Origin: Multivorans sp965116445
Lineage (GTDB): Bacteria; Acidobacteriota; Thermoanaerobaculia; Multivoradales; Multivoraceae
Length of the DNA: 64,000 bases
Reading direction: 5' to 3'
NCBI GenBank assembly: GCA_965116445.1
Contig: OZ220688.1
Span: 2,356,001-2,420,000, forward strand
Below the pieces are notes generated by a model that worked only from the letters and a program-made list of their open reading frames with translations, searched no databases and was not told where the DNA came from. The translations under genes were made by a program, and so were the position numbers. This document shows positions 7,635-15,966 of the stretch, one piece after another. The number at the start of each line of letters is the position of its first letter. Positions within the stretch are counted from its first letter, which is position 1.

Positions 7635-9305
7635 CTAAGCCTCCGGCGCGGCAAGTTCCCCCACCGCCCAATCGCGCAGACCGTTGTAGTCGGCCTTGCC
7701 GTTTGCCGCCCGGCCCACGCTGTCGCGCACCAGGACACGCTTGGGCGCCTTGTAGGACGCCAGTTCCCGCTTCACCCAGCCGATCACGTCCGGTTCGCTG
7801 AAGCGTCCCGGATCGTCGAGCTCGACGACGGCCGTCACCGCCTGGCCGAAGCGCTCGTGCGGCACGCCGACGCAGACCGCGTCGCGCACCGAGGGATGAG
7901 TCTTCAGCACCTCCTCGACCTCCTCCGGGAAGATCTTCTCGCCGCCGCTGTTGATGCACACCGAACCGCGGCCGTAGAGCTTGAGCGAGCCGTCCGCCTC
8001 GACCGTCGCGTAGTCGCCGGGCAGCGAGTAGCGCACGCCGCCTGTTTCGACGAAAGTGGCCGCCGTCTTCTCGGGGTCCTTGTAGTACCCGAGGGGGATG
8101 TTGCCGGTCACGGCGATCCGGCCCAACACGCCTGAGCCCGGCTCGACCTTGTTCCCGTCGTCGTCCAGCACGCAAGCGTTGTCGCCGAGCACGAAGGACG
8201 CGGTCTCGCTAGCCTCGCCGGCGGTCGAGTCGGAGCGCCCCATGCCGATCGACTCGGACGAACCCAGGCTGTCCGTCAGCACCGTCTCCTCGCCGCAGTG
8301 CCGCAGCAGGGCGCGCTTCACCTCGGCGCTCCACATCGCGCCGGACGAGACGACGACCTCCAGGCTCGAAAGATCGAACCGGCCCGGCGCCTCCTCGAGC
8401 GCCCGGACCATCGGCCGGGCAAAGGCGTCGCCGACGATCGCGATCGCGTTGATCCCTTCCCCGGTGATCGCCTCGAGAGTGGCAGTCGCATCGAAACGGC
8501 GATTGGCGAGGGTAACCACGCAGCCGCCGTTCAGCATGCCGCCCAGCGCGGTCAGGAAGCCGGTTCCATGCATCAGGGGGCAGGAAGGCAGCGAGACGCG
8601 ACGCATCAGGAGCTCGTCGAACTGCGGCTTCAGTCCCTCGATGCCGCCCGAGAGATCGAAGGGATCGAGGCGGCCGTCGTTGCTGATGTGCCAGAGATCG
8701 TCCAGCCGCCACATGACGCCCTTCGGCATCCCGGTCGTGCCGCCGGTGTACAGCAGCCACAGGTCGTCGCCGCTGCGGGGCCAGGGCGCCTCGAAGGCGA
8801 GAGAGCCTCCGCCAACCGGCGACGCCTCGGCCGACCCGGCCGCGTCTTCGTAAGGAATCGCCCACTCCGGGCAGGGGCCCGAACCGTCGTCGACCCAGAG
8901 CCAGGTGTGAATCGCCGGCGTCTTCTCCCGCAACGCCTCGATCCGGGACGCGAAGCAGCCGTGAAAGACGACCGCCACGACATCCGCGTTGTCCCAGAGG
9001 TAGAGCAGTTCCCCCTCGACGTAACGGTAGTTCGTGTTGACCGGCACGAGAGACGCCTTGAAGCAGGCAAGCACCGACTCCATGTACTCCGGCGCGTTGT
9101 AGAGGTACTGCGCCACCTTGTCCTGGCGCTTCGCGCCGCGTTCGATCAGCGTTGCAGCCACGCCGTTCGCACGGCGGTGCATCGCGGCCTGCGTGAACCG
9201 GCGGCTCGGGGCGCCGCCTGTGGGGTCGATGAAGGCCTGCGCCGCCGCCTCCGGCTGGTGCTCGGCGATCGCTTCAAGAATGTCCGCGTGATGCCAGTCG
9301 CTCAT
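7635..9305 (-). CDS. AMP-dependent acyl-CoA synthetase (ligase)
   Basis: 556 residues, ANL-superfamily adenylate-forming enzyme that activates a carboxylic acid with ATP and CoA. The phosphate-binding loop YTGGTTGMPKGVMW lies near residue 185, the aromatic-rich hinge region GRGSVCINSGGEKIFPEEVE near 440-460, and the catalytic Lys in RAANGKADYN close to the C-terminus. The similarity in layout is to fatty or sterol side-chain acyl-CoA synthetases. Upstream of its start lies an array of 34-bp repeats, and downstream (3 bases) the 2-hydroxyacid dehydrogenase. Acid specificity is unknown. Confidence 0.92.
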   Translation of the reverse strand: MSDWHHADILEAIAEHQPEAAAQAFIDPTGGAPSRRFTQAAMHRRANGVAATLIERGAKRQDKVAQYLYNAPEYMESVLACFKASLVPVNTNYRYVEGELLYLWDNADVVAVVFHGCFASRIEALREKTPAIHTWLWVDDGSGPCPEWAIPYEDAAGSAEASPVGGGSLAFEAPWPRSGDDLWLLYTGGTTGMPKGVMWRLDDLWHISNDGRLDPFDLSGGIEGLKPQFDELLMRRVSLPSCPLMHGTGFLTALGGMLNGGCVVTLANRRFDATATLEAITGEGINAIAIVGDAFARPMVRALEEAPGRFDLSSLEVVVSSGAMWSAEVKRALLRHCGEETVLTDSLGSSESIGMGRSDSTAGEASETASFVLGDNACVLDDDGNKVEPGSGVLGRIAVTGNIPLGYYKDPEKTAATFVETGGVRYSLPGDYATVEADGSLKLYGRGSVCINSGGEKIFPEEVEEVLKTHPSVRDAVCVGVPHERFGQAVTAVVELDDPGRFSEPDVIGWVKRELASYKAPKRVLVRDSVGRAANGKADYNGLRDWAVGELAAPEA

Positions 9306-9370
9306 GGGCGCAGGAATCTAGCAGTCCCCCTTTGCGCCGGCCAGTCTCACCCGCCGGGTACGCCGGCTCT

Positions 9371-9536
9371 CTGGACCGGGTGCGCCGACGCCCGATCTCT
9401 GGGTGCGCCGACGTCCCCGCCGGCATTCCGGACTGGGTGCGCCGACGTCCCCGCCGGCATTCCGGACTGGGTGCGCCGACGTCCTCGTCGGCATTCCGGA
9501 CTGGGTGCGCCGACGTCCTCGTCGGCATTCTGGTCT
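9371..9536. repeat. Tandem array of a 34-bp palindromic-core repeat (intergenic)
   Basis: The motif GGGTGCGCCGACG begins at 9401, 9435, 9469 and 9503, an exact 34-bp period. Degenerate half-copies lie on the left (9379-9400). Each unit contains a near-palindrome, GCCGACGTCCCCGCCGGC or GTCGGC. The array lies between the acyl-CoA synthetase start and the 3' end of the giant surface gene. The same core appears in many other places in the window. Copies inside coding sequence have a 33-bp period instead. Confidence 0.93.
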
Positions 9537-9556
9537 GCAAGCTCGGCGGTCCGCCC

Positions 9557-12500
9557 CTACCGAACTCCGCTCTCCGTCGCCGCGCCCCCGGGCAGGGGCC
9601 CCCGCAGGCCGTCGGCCGAACGCGAGAAGGCCAGGACCTCGATGTCCGAGTCGCTTATGACTTCCAGGCGCCAGGGACCGCCCGTGCCGGGGCCGGTGCT
9701 GCCGGCCAGGCCCTTGGACCGGTTGCCCTGCTCGAGATCCCAGGCGCCGAGGTTCGCCGCTTCGCCGGCGCCGAGCGTCAACGTGAGGGGCGGATAGCGC
9801 CAGCCCGTGCTGTCGTGCGGCTCGATGCGGATCGAGGCCCGGTCGCCCGAACTGTTCACGATGCGGACCACGCCCCGCTCGACCGATGCTTCGGCAGTCG
9901 ACGGGAAGCGCGCCACGACATGAGCCTTGCGGGCCGAAACAGCCGTGGCGGTGACGCCCGACAGGTTCGCCAGCCGGCCGTCGGACGTCTCGATCAGGTT
10001 CATCACCGCCAGGTCGCCGTCCGAGGCGATGCGAAGCCGCCATTGCCCCTGGCCATCGCCAAGTCGAGGCAAGTCTCGCCCACCAGGGTGCACCGACGCC
10101 CCACCGGGTGCGCCGACGTCTGACCCACTGGGTGCGCCGACGTCCCCGTCGGCATCTGGACTGGGTGCGCCGACGTCCCCGTCGGCATTCCGAAGGGACC
10201 GCGCGAGCCCGCCACGCAGGTTCGCGCCACTCGCCTCGAGCTCCGCCGCCGTAAGCAGGACCGACGCTCCCGCCGCGAGCTCCACGGACACCGTGCCACC
10301 CGGCGAGGCGCCGGCGTCGTCGATGCCGGTGATCTCCGCGCGCAGCGTTCGCCCGCCCCGGTTCGTCAGGCGCAGTTTGCCGGTCGCATCCAGACTGTCC
10401 GCCGGAGCAAACAGGGCCACGCGGTGCACATCGTCGTCGACGGGCGCTACCTCGCCCATCGTGTGCAGCGCGCCGTCGTGCGACCGCACCCAGGGCAGCA
10501 CGTCAAGCTCCAGGTCGCTGGCAATCTCAAGCCGCCAGTCGCCCGTGCCCGGTCCCGTAGCGCCGGTCAGACCCAACGCCCCGTTCCCCCATTCGAGATC
10601 GCGCGCAGTGAACTGCGCTGACTCGCCGGCGCCGAGGCTCAGCGTGACCGGCGCGCTCCGCCATCCAGTGTCGTCGACCGCCACGATCCGCACCTCGCCG
10701 GCTTGCGCGGACCGGTTCACGATCCGCACGAGGCCTTCGCGCAGCGGGTTCGACGAGCCCGGCAGCAGCGGCACATGGACCGGACCGCCCGCAGATGCCG
10801 ACGGGGACGTCGGCGCACCCAGTCCAGATGCCGACGGGGACGTCGGCGCACCCAGTCCGGATGCCGACGGGGACGTCGGCGCACCCAGTCCGGGCGTCGT
10901 CGCCGCCGCCTGGGCGGATTCCTCACGGTTGGCAATCGCCTGCACCTGCTCCGCGCTGAGTGCTATGTCATACAGGCGCACGTCTTCGATCAAGCCGGCG
11001 TAGTGCTTCGTGCCGCGCACGTTGCGGCCTATCGCGGCCGGGCCGCTGCGGGTGTCGAGCCCCTGGGGCGAGCCGGCCTGCGTCGAGGCGGATTGCAGCG
11101 CGCCGTCCAAGTAGATCGAGATCTGGTCCGAGTCGCCGCCAGCGTAGGACACCGCAACGTGATGCCAGCCGTCGGCAAGGCTCAGCCCCTTCGTGCCCCA
11201 AGCGTGGCCGCTCACGCCGACGACGACCTGGGTGCGGTCCGCGGCGATGGAGAACCGCTGCCCGGCCACGTTCGGGCCGTAGGCGAAGAAACTCTGGTCC
11301 TGTGCGCCGGCGTCCGCGTGGAACCAGCCCGTGACCGTCCTGGCCGCATCGCCGAGCGGGAAGTTCGAGGCGTGCGAGCCCAGGTCCACATGGTCGTCCA
11401 CGCCGTCGAGCGCCAGCGCGTGGCTGCCGACGCCCTCGCCCTCGCCGTTCGCCGCGAAGGCCGCGCCGCCGGTCGCCGTGCCGTCGCTCGACCCCGCCGC
11501 GTCGTCTGCGTCCCCGTCGAACGTCCAGTGGGCGACGGGCGACGGGAGGTCCACTTCCCCTTCCCCGCTGTCAACCGGGCCATCGTCGTCTGACCCGTCC
11601 CCGTCCGTGCCGCCGTCTCCGCCGAGGTTCCCGCCCTGTGGGCCCACGTCAAGCGTCGCCGTGCCGGCGAGGGACGGGAGCTGCCGGGTTTGGCCGTGCT
11701 CGTCGACGTATTCCGGCGTCACCGTGACGGTCAGTGTCATGGCTACCGAGGCGTCGTGCTGAATGGTCGCCGAGGTTCCCGTCACGCCGGGCAAGGCGCC
11801 GGCGGAGGCGTTCAGCGAGTCGCTGCTTTCGGCGCTCCAGGACACGTCGTAGGACGTGGCGTGTGGCACCGCGTCCCAGGCGACCGAGGCGCTGGCGTCG
11901 TCCACCGCCGTCACCTGCAGATTGGTCACCGGATCGGTGGGCGCGGGCGAGGCCTCCGCCGGGGATCCTTGCGGGGGAAGCGTGTTGCCGGTCAGCTTGG
12001 GGCAGTCTCTGGCCCTTGTGAAATCCGTCCCGTAGAAAAGATGGACGCGAACCGTGTCCACCGTGACCTGCCGCACGCCGCCGCCGGTGGCGGTATGGGT
12101 GATATCGGCGCAGGTGTTGGGGGTGTTGTTGCGCCAATCGTCCTTGCGGACCACCCAGACCTTGCGCCAGCATTCCCAGGGCGTGTCCGCCGTGTTGTCC
12201 CAGGTCTCGCTTCTCCTGCCACCCGTCACTGTCCGCCAGCGACCGTTGCTGTCGTGGTACTCGAACTCACTCCCGCCGTGCCAGTTGCTGCATCCCGTCC
12301 CCTCACCGGGACTGCCATCATGGAACGTCACCTCCAGCGTTCCCGGCAAGTTGGTCGCCCAGTTCTGGTAGGCCGGCCCGTCCAGCGGATCGGACGGCCC
12401 CGTCAGCGACAGGCCGATGAGATTCTGCTTGTCCGACTGCACCGTCGCCGTCACCGTCACCGTGCCGCCCGGCTCCGGGCGGTTCGACAGGCGCAGAACG

Positions 12501-15337
12501 TAGGTCAACTCGTAGCCGGGGTACATGTTCCGATGGGGCGTGAGCCCGTCCGAGGACACCACCGTGTTCGGCCGCCGCAGGAAGGGCACGGACCCGTTTG
12601 CCCGATCGTAGTCGGGCCACGCCTCCAGCTCGGGCGCGTCGTCCACCTCGACCCTGACGTTGCCCAGGTTCTGGCTCGAGTAGCCGCCGCCGTTGGCCTC
12701 GTGGGTCACCCTCATGTCTGGCCGGTTGCGATGCGTATTGGGCTCGTCAGCGCCGGTCACCGTCACCTGCTGCGGGGTCATGTAGTCCGATGACGTGAAG
12801 GTGAGCGTTGCCGGGCTGAAGTTCGCTGCAAATCTGTTCCCGCCGTCCCTGCCGAGGGTGACGATCGTGTCGCCGCCGGAGGGGGCGGTCGTCAGGCGCA
12901 CGCAGTAGGTCGCCACGCCGCCGTTCTCAAGGATACGGTCAAGGTTGCTTTCACTGAAGATGCCGTCCTGGGCGGAGCACGCCGGCGGCGCGGCCTCGTC
13001 GTCTTCGATCGACAGGGTGACCATCGACGAGGCTTGCACGACCTCCACGCCGCCGCCGGTCACCACAGTGCCCGAACCCATGCCGGTCAACAAGGTGAGC
13101 GTCGCGGTGATCGACTCGTGGGTCGCGTCACCGTCGTCGAGGTTCGCCACCGGGGTCAGCGTCACCGTTGCTGTCTGCACGGTGTTGGAGTCGGAGCCAG
13201 TGAACGTCAGCGTGGGTGCCACAGTCGTCTGATTGCCCAGAGCCACGCCGGTGCCCGTTGCGGTGACCCCGAAGTCTGGCGTCGCGTTGTCGGGCAGGCG
13301 CGCGCCGGTGGTGGTGGCCAGCGTGATAGGCGCCGCAACCGACTCGCCACTGATCAGCGCACGACCCAGAGACACCGTCATCACCGCGGTGTTGGCCGCG
13401 TCGCCTTCGCCCATCTCCATGTCCGAAGACGCCAATGACACCGTGGTCACTTCGTCATCCGTGATCCGCACTTTCTCAGCGCCTTGTGTGCTGGACACCG
13501 TGTACTCGTCTGAACTGCTACAGCCCGCGGTGCTCGACGGGACTGCCGTCACGGTGATCACGCTGTCCAGGTCATCCACACCCGTGTCCGTCCAGGCCAC
13601 ATCGATGGACCCGGTCTGTACGCCCGTCAGGAAACTCACGGTCTTGATGCCCTCGTTCGCCGAGGTGACCCGGTCGGTGTCGCCAGACTCCGCCACGCGG
13701 ACGCAGACCGTCAAAGCCGCCGCCGGCGCCGTGTCCAGCGACAGCGGGAACGAGACCATCGCATCCACCTCGGACTTCTCCACCTCGCCGTCGGCGTTGC
13801 GGTTCTCGCCCTCACCGGTCATCAGGCGCACAGATACCTCCGGCGCCGCGGTCGCCGCCGCTACGGTGAACACGGGGGACAGGCCGTAGAAGTTGCGGGT
13901 GGTCGCTCTGGTGCCTGAAGCCCAGGTAAAGGGGTCGTTTGATGCGGCCAGTTGGCCTGCATGAACATTCGTGTGACCGAGATAATCTGTGTGCTTGGTG
14001 CCGTTGTCGTTGCTGCCTGTCCAGATCTGTTCGGCGCCCATCGTTGCGCCGCTTTCATTCCTCTTCGCGTAGCTGTCCCAGCTTCCGTCGTAGAAGTCGG
14101 CGTAGTTGTCCGCGACCTTGTCGCCGTTCAGCCAATGGATGGGCTCGCCCGCGCCGGTGGTCGAGGTGTTGTCGCGGGCATCGACCAAGGAGGTCGAGCC
14201 CACCACCGTGAACTGTGCGCTGTGAGCCTGGATGTCCGCATGCCCGGCTGCGGCCCGGTTCTGCACGAAGGTGTTGTAGGTCGCGATATCGGTCGCGGCC
14301 GCGTTGCGCTCCGTCGAGGTGACGAACAGCAGGCGGAATTTGTTGCCGGCGGTGAGACCGGAGGGCGTCAGTGCCCAGTCGGGGGCAACCGAGATCTCCG
14401 GGGCCGGGGTGTCGTCGTCCAGGATCGTGTGGGTCGCCTCAGAGGTGAGAACTGTCACGCCGGTACCGTCCACGGACAACGTTGCGATTACCGTTTCGTC
14501 GGACTCGGCGTCGGTGTCGCCCTTCACACGGATGGTGACCGGGTTGGAGGCGCCTGTCTGGTTCGAGTTTATTCTCTCTGTAACGCAGCCATTCGCAGCC
14601 GGTATCCAAAAGGCCTCGAAGGTGACTCCAGGCCGGTAGTCGGCGGCGTCAGCAATGGCGCCGGTCGTAGCCGTATCGGCGGTCGCCGTGCCGGTGAAAC
14701 AGACTCGAAAATCGGTCGTATTGGCAGTTGTCTCAGACTGAGTGACCGTGAACACGAGGTCCCGGGTGCCCGAATCGCCCTCGCTTGCGTCTGCGGGAGC
14801 ACTGATGGACAGGGCCACTTCGTTATCGATCGCGCCGTACGTGTTGATTTGCAGGCGGGTTGCGGTTTCAGTCGGGCTGCTGACGAATCTCGTCCGTCCG
14901 GTGTAACTCGAGTTGCCTGCACTGAAGATGCCCAGATCACTTGTCCCGGGATTGTAGTCGATGTTGATCCTCACCACTTCCACACCCTCGCTGACGGTGT
15001 CTAAAGTGGTGGGGATGGAGACGGTCTTTTGTGTTTCGTTTGTGCCGAACACGACGGACGTGCTGGTGGCGGTGAAATCCGATGCGGAAGCAGGCGTGCT
15101 GCCGTTAGCACAGGCACGCTCACCCGAGATCGAGATGCAGGAATTGACGTCCGCAGTGGACGGCACTGCCGTGGAAACCGTGAAGGTGCGCTCGGCCGCG
15201 CTCACGTTGCCTGGCGCACTGTTCAGCTCCAGCCTGAGTTCGATGTCCTCACCCTCGTCGGCGTCGGCAACGAGGACGTTAAGTTCTCTGTAGGTCTGCG
15301 CGTTGGCCGGGGTGGTGAGGCTCAACAGCAGCGGCAA
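9557..15337 (-). CDS. Giant multidomain secreted/surface protein (Calx-beta, FN3, LamG and repeat modules)
   Basis: About 1,926 residues from a TTG at 15337. The exported N-terminus (LLSLTTPANAQ signal-cleavage region) is followed by several Calx-beta-like modules (about 30-330 and 520-880, with repeated EGD, ATLTL and DDE patterns), an FN3-like domain (about 1130-1230), a LamG/concanavalin domain starting VAHWTFDGDADDAAG (about 1267-1440), then three copies of a C-terminal module containing DLEWGNGALGLTGATGPGTG-type sequence. Short repeat-derived linkers sit between modules (GLGAPTSPSAS x3; DADGDVGAPS x2). The signal peptide's hydrophobic core and basic n-region lie upstream of the TTG in the same open frame, which has no ATG, GTG or TTG. 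The true start is therefore unclear and may depend on the pentanucleotide tract. Function is likely adhesion or matrix. Confidence 0.8.
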   Translation of the reverse strand: MPLLLSLTTPANAQTYRELNVLVADADEGEDIELRLELNSAPGNVSAAERTFTVSTAVPSTADVNSCISISGERACANGSTPASASDFTATSTSVVFGTNETQKTVSIPTTLDTVSEGVEVVRINIDYNPGTSDLGIFSAGNSSYTGRTRFVSSPTETATRLQINTYGAIDNEVALSISAPADASEGDSGTRDLVFTVTQSETTANTTDFRVCFTGTATADTATTGAIADAADYRPGVTFEAFWIPAANGCVTERINSNQTGASNPVTIRVKGDTDAESDETVIATLSVDGTGVTVLTSEATHTILDDDTPAPEISVAPDWALTPSGLTAGNKFRLLFVTSTERNAAATDIATYNTFVQNRAAAGHADIQAHSAQFTVVGSTSLVDARDNTSTTGAGEPIHWLNGDKVADNYADFYDGSWDSYAKRNESGATMGAEQIWTGSNDNGTKHTDYLGHTNVHAGQLAASNDPFTWASGTRATTRNFYGLSPVFTVAAATAAPEVSVRLMTGEGENRNADGEVEKSEVDAMVSFPLSLDTAPAAALTVCVRVAESGDTDRVTSANEGIKTVSFLTGVQTGSIDVAWTDTGVDDLDSVITVTAVPSSTAGCSSSDEYTVSSTQGAEKVRITDDEVTTVSLASSDMEMGEGDAANTAVMTVSLGRALISGESVAAPITLATTTGARLPDNATPDFGVTATGTGVALGNQTTVAPTLTFTGSDSNTVQTATVTLTPVANLDDGDATHESITATLTLLTGMGSGTVVTGGGVEVVQASSMVTLSIEDDEAAPPACSAQDGIFSESNLDRILENGGVATYCVRLTTAPSGGDTIVTLGRDGGNRFAANFSPATLTFTSSDYMTPQQVTVTGADEPNTHRNRPDMRVTHEANGGGYSSQNLGNVRVEVDDAPELEAWPDYDRANGSVPFLRRPNTVVSSDGLTPHRNMYPGYELTYVLRLSNRPEPGGTVTVTATVQSDKQNLIGLSLTGPSDPLDGPAYQNWATNLPGTLEVTFHDGSPGEGTGCSNWHGGSEFEYHDSNGRWRTVTGGRRSETWDNTADTPWECWRKVWVVRKDDWRNNTPNTCADITHTATGGGVRQVTVDTVRVHLFYGTDFTRARDCPKLTGNTLPPQGSPAEASPAPTDPVTNLQVTAVDDASASVAWDAVPHATSYDVSWSAESSDSLNASAGALPGVTGTSATIQHDASVAMTLTVTVTPEYVDEHGQTRQLPSLAGTATLDVGPQGGNLGGDGGTDGDGSDDDGPVDSGEGEVDLPSPVAHWTFDGDADDAAGSSDGTATGGAAFAANGEGEGVGSHALALDGVDDHVDLGSHASNFPLGDAARTVTGWFHADAGAQDQSFFAYGPNVAGQRFSIAADRTQVVVGVSGHAWGTKGLSLADGWHHVAVSYAGGDSDQISIYLDGALQSASTQAGSPQGLDTRSGPAAIGRNVRGTKHYAGLIEDVRLYDIALSAEQVQAIANREESAQAAATTPGLGAPTSPSASGLGAPTSPSASGLGAPTSPSASAGGPVHVPLLPGSSNPLREGLVRIVNRSAQAGEVRIVAVDDTGWRSAPVTLSLGAGESAQFTARDLEWGNGALGLTGATGPGTGDWRLEIASDLELDVLPWVRSHDGALHTMGEVAPVDDDVHRVALFAPADSLDATGKLRLTNRGGRTLRAEITGIDDAGASPGGTVSVELAAGASVLLTAAELEASGANLRGGLARSLRNADGDVGAPSPDADGDVGAPSGSDVGAPGGASVHPGGRDLPRLGDGQGQWRLRIASDGDLAVMNLIETSDGRLANLSGVTATAVSARKAHVVARFPSTAEASVERGVVRIVNSSGDRASIRIEPHDSTGWRYPPLTLTLGAGEAANLGAWDLEQGNRSKGLAGSTGPGTGGPWRLEVISDSDIEVLAFSRSADGLRGPLPGGAATESGVR
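10086..10195. repeat. Dispersed palindromic repeat copies inside the giant surface gene (orientation 1)
   Basis: GGGTGCRCCGACG cores begin at 10086, 10106, 10130 and 10163; the last two are full units 33 bp apart, and the first two are shortened. Read on the coding (minus) strand they give DADGDVGAPSP-type peptide without a stop. They lie between two C-terminal modules of the protein (about residues 1714-1750). Same repeat family as the intergenic array at 9371-9536. Confidence 0.9.
10794..10892. repeat. Three 33-bp dispersed repeat copies inside the giant surface gene (orientation 2)
   Basis: GATGCCGACGGGGACGTCGG begins at 10794, 10827 and 10860, an exact 33-bp period. This is the reverse orientation relative to the copies at 10086-10195. 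On the coding strand each unit reads GLGAPTSPSAS, so three tandem 11-residue peptides join the LamG domain to the first C-terminal module. The unit is one base shorter than the 34-bp intergenic unit and therefore keeps the frame. Confidence 0.93.
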
Positions 15338-15540
15338 GCACAGCAGGGTCGAAAGCAGGCCGAGCCGCAGACTGCGGGCGGCGGTACGGGGACCCGCCGC
15401 GGCGCGGGCGAAAGAGGGATCGAAGCTGTCGGTGGGTGAAACGGGCCGGGGGGTGGCGGAACGCCCTTTGGGAGAACGGGAAGGCTCAGGCCGATAGGCG
15501 GAGCGCCCTAGCCGGCGCCAACAAGACGCAGGGAAGTGCG
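15338..15540 (-). other. Start-less in-frame leader encoding the signal peptide of the giant surface protein
   Basis: In the frame of the giant gene this stretch is open for 68 codons and encodes basic residues followed by RLGLLSTLLCLPLLLSL, a clear signal-peptide core. It contains no ATG, GTG or TTG. A CTG at 15370 would give a well-formed signal peptide but has no visible ribosome-binding site. Upstream, the frame passes through the pentanucleotide tract and meets TGA at 15646-15644. Confidence 0.75.
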
Positions 15541-15610
15541 GCTCGGCTCGGCTCGGCTCGGCTCGGCTCGGCTCGGCTCGGCTCGGCTCGGCTCGGCTCG
15601 GCTCGGCTCG
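15541..15610. repeat. Pentanucleotide microsatellite (GCTCG)14, candidate phase-variation tract
   Basis: Fourteen perfect copies of GCTCG on the + strand (CGAGC on the coding strand of the giant gene). Five is not a multiple of three, so each copy gained or lost shifts the downstream frame; all three frames through the tract read R-A-E-P-S permutations and stay open. On the minus strand an ATG at 15642 reads into the tract and ends at TAG 15510-15508. An ATG at 15683, 11 bases after AAAGGAG, reads through and ends at TGA 15488-15486. With 13 (or 16) copies the first ATG, and with 12 or 15 copies the second, would join the giant gene's frame. Confidence 0.85.
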
Positions 15611-15966
15611 GCAGAATTGTACCGCTGGCGCCGTGTCCGCATGTCAAGCGAGACGGCGCTGATCGATGAACGTCCTTGCGCATGGCTGAGTACGCTCCTT
15701 TCCGCTTTGGGAGAGGTTCCTCCCGGCTACCGAGGTCAGGATACCGCATACCGCCCCGCGCGGAGGCAACGGGGGCGGACGAGACCGAGCCGGTCGGAAA
15801 GCCGACGGGGACGTCGGCGCACCCAGCGGCAGTTGAACCTGGCCCGCATCCGTACCCGGATCGCCTATTCTTGACGGACCGCAACATCAGATCCTCACAC
15901 AGCGGCTCAGGTCCCAAGGATCAGGTCTCCTGCCGGGAGCGGGGCCACAAAGACGGAGGTCGGCCC
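15611..15966. other. Divergent intergenic region between the giant surface gene and alkaline phosphatase
   Basis: Besides the two minus-strand ATG codons described for the microsatellite (15642, 15683), this region holds one copy of the dispersed repeat at 15801-15827 (GCCGACGGGGACGTCGGC, then GCACCCAG). An AAAGGAG ribosome-binding-like site lies at 15695-15701 (minus), and the phosphatase ribosome-binding site lies just before 15967. No confident promoter hexamers were identified. Confidence 0.5.

Noticed and set aside
9401..9536. Regular 34-bp repeats resembling a CRISPR array
   Set aside because: The whole 34-bp period is repeat sequence; there are no unique spacers and no cas genes, and the same unit occurs singly and inside a gene.
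15536..15874. Short + strand frame beginning RLGSARLGS through the microsatellite
   Set aside because: It is just the pentanucleotide repeat translated on the other strand; no ribosome-binding site or homology.
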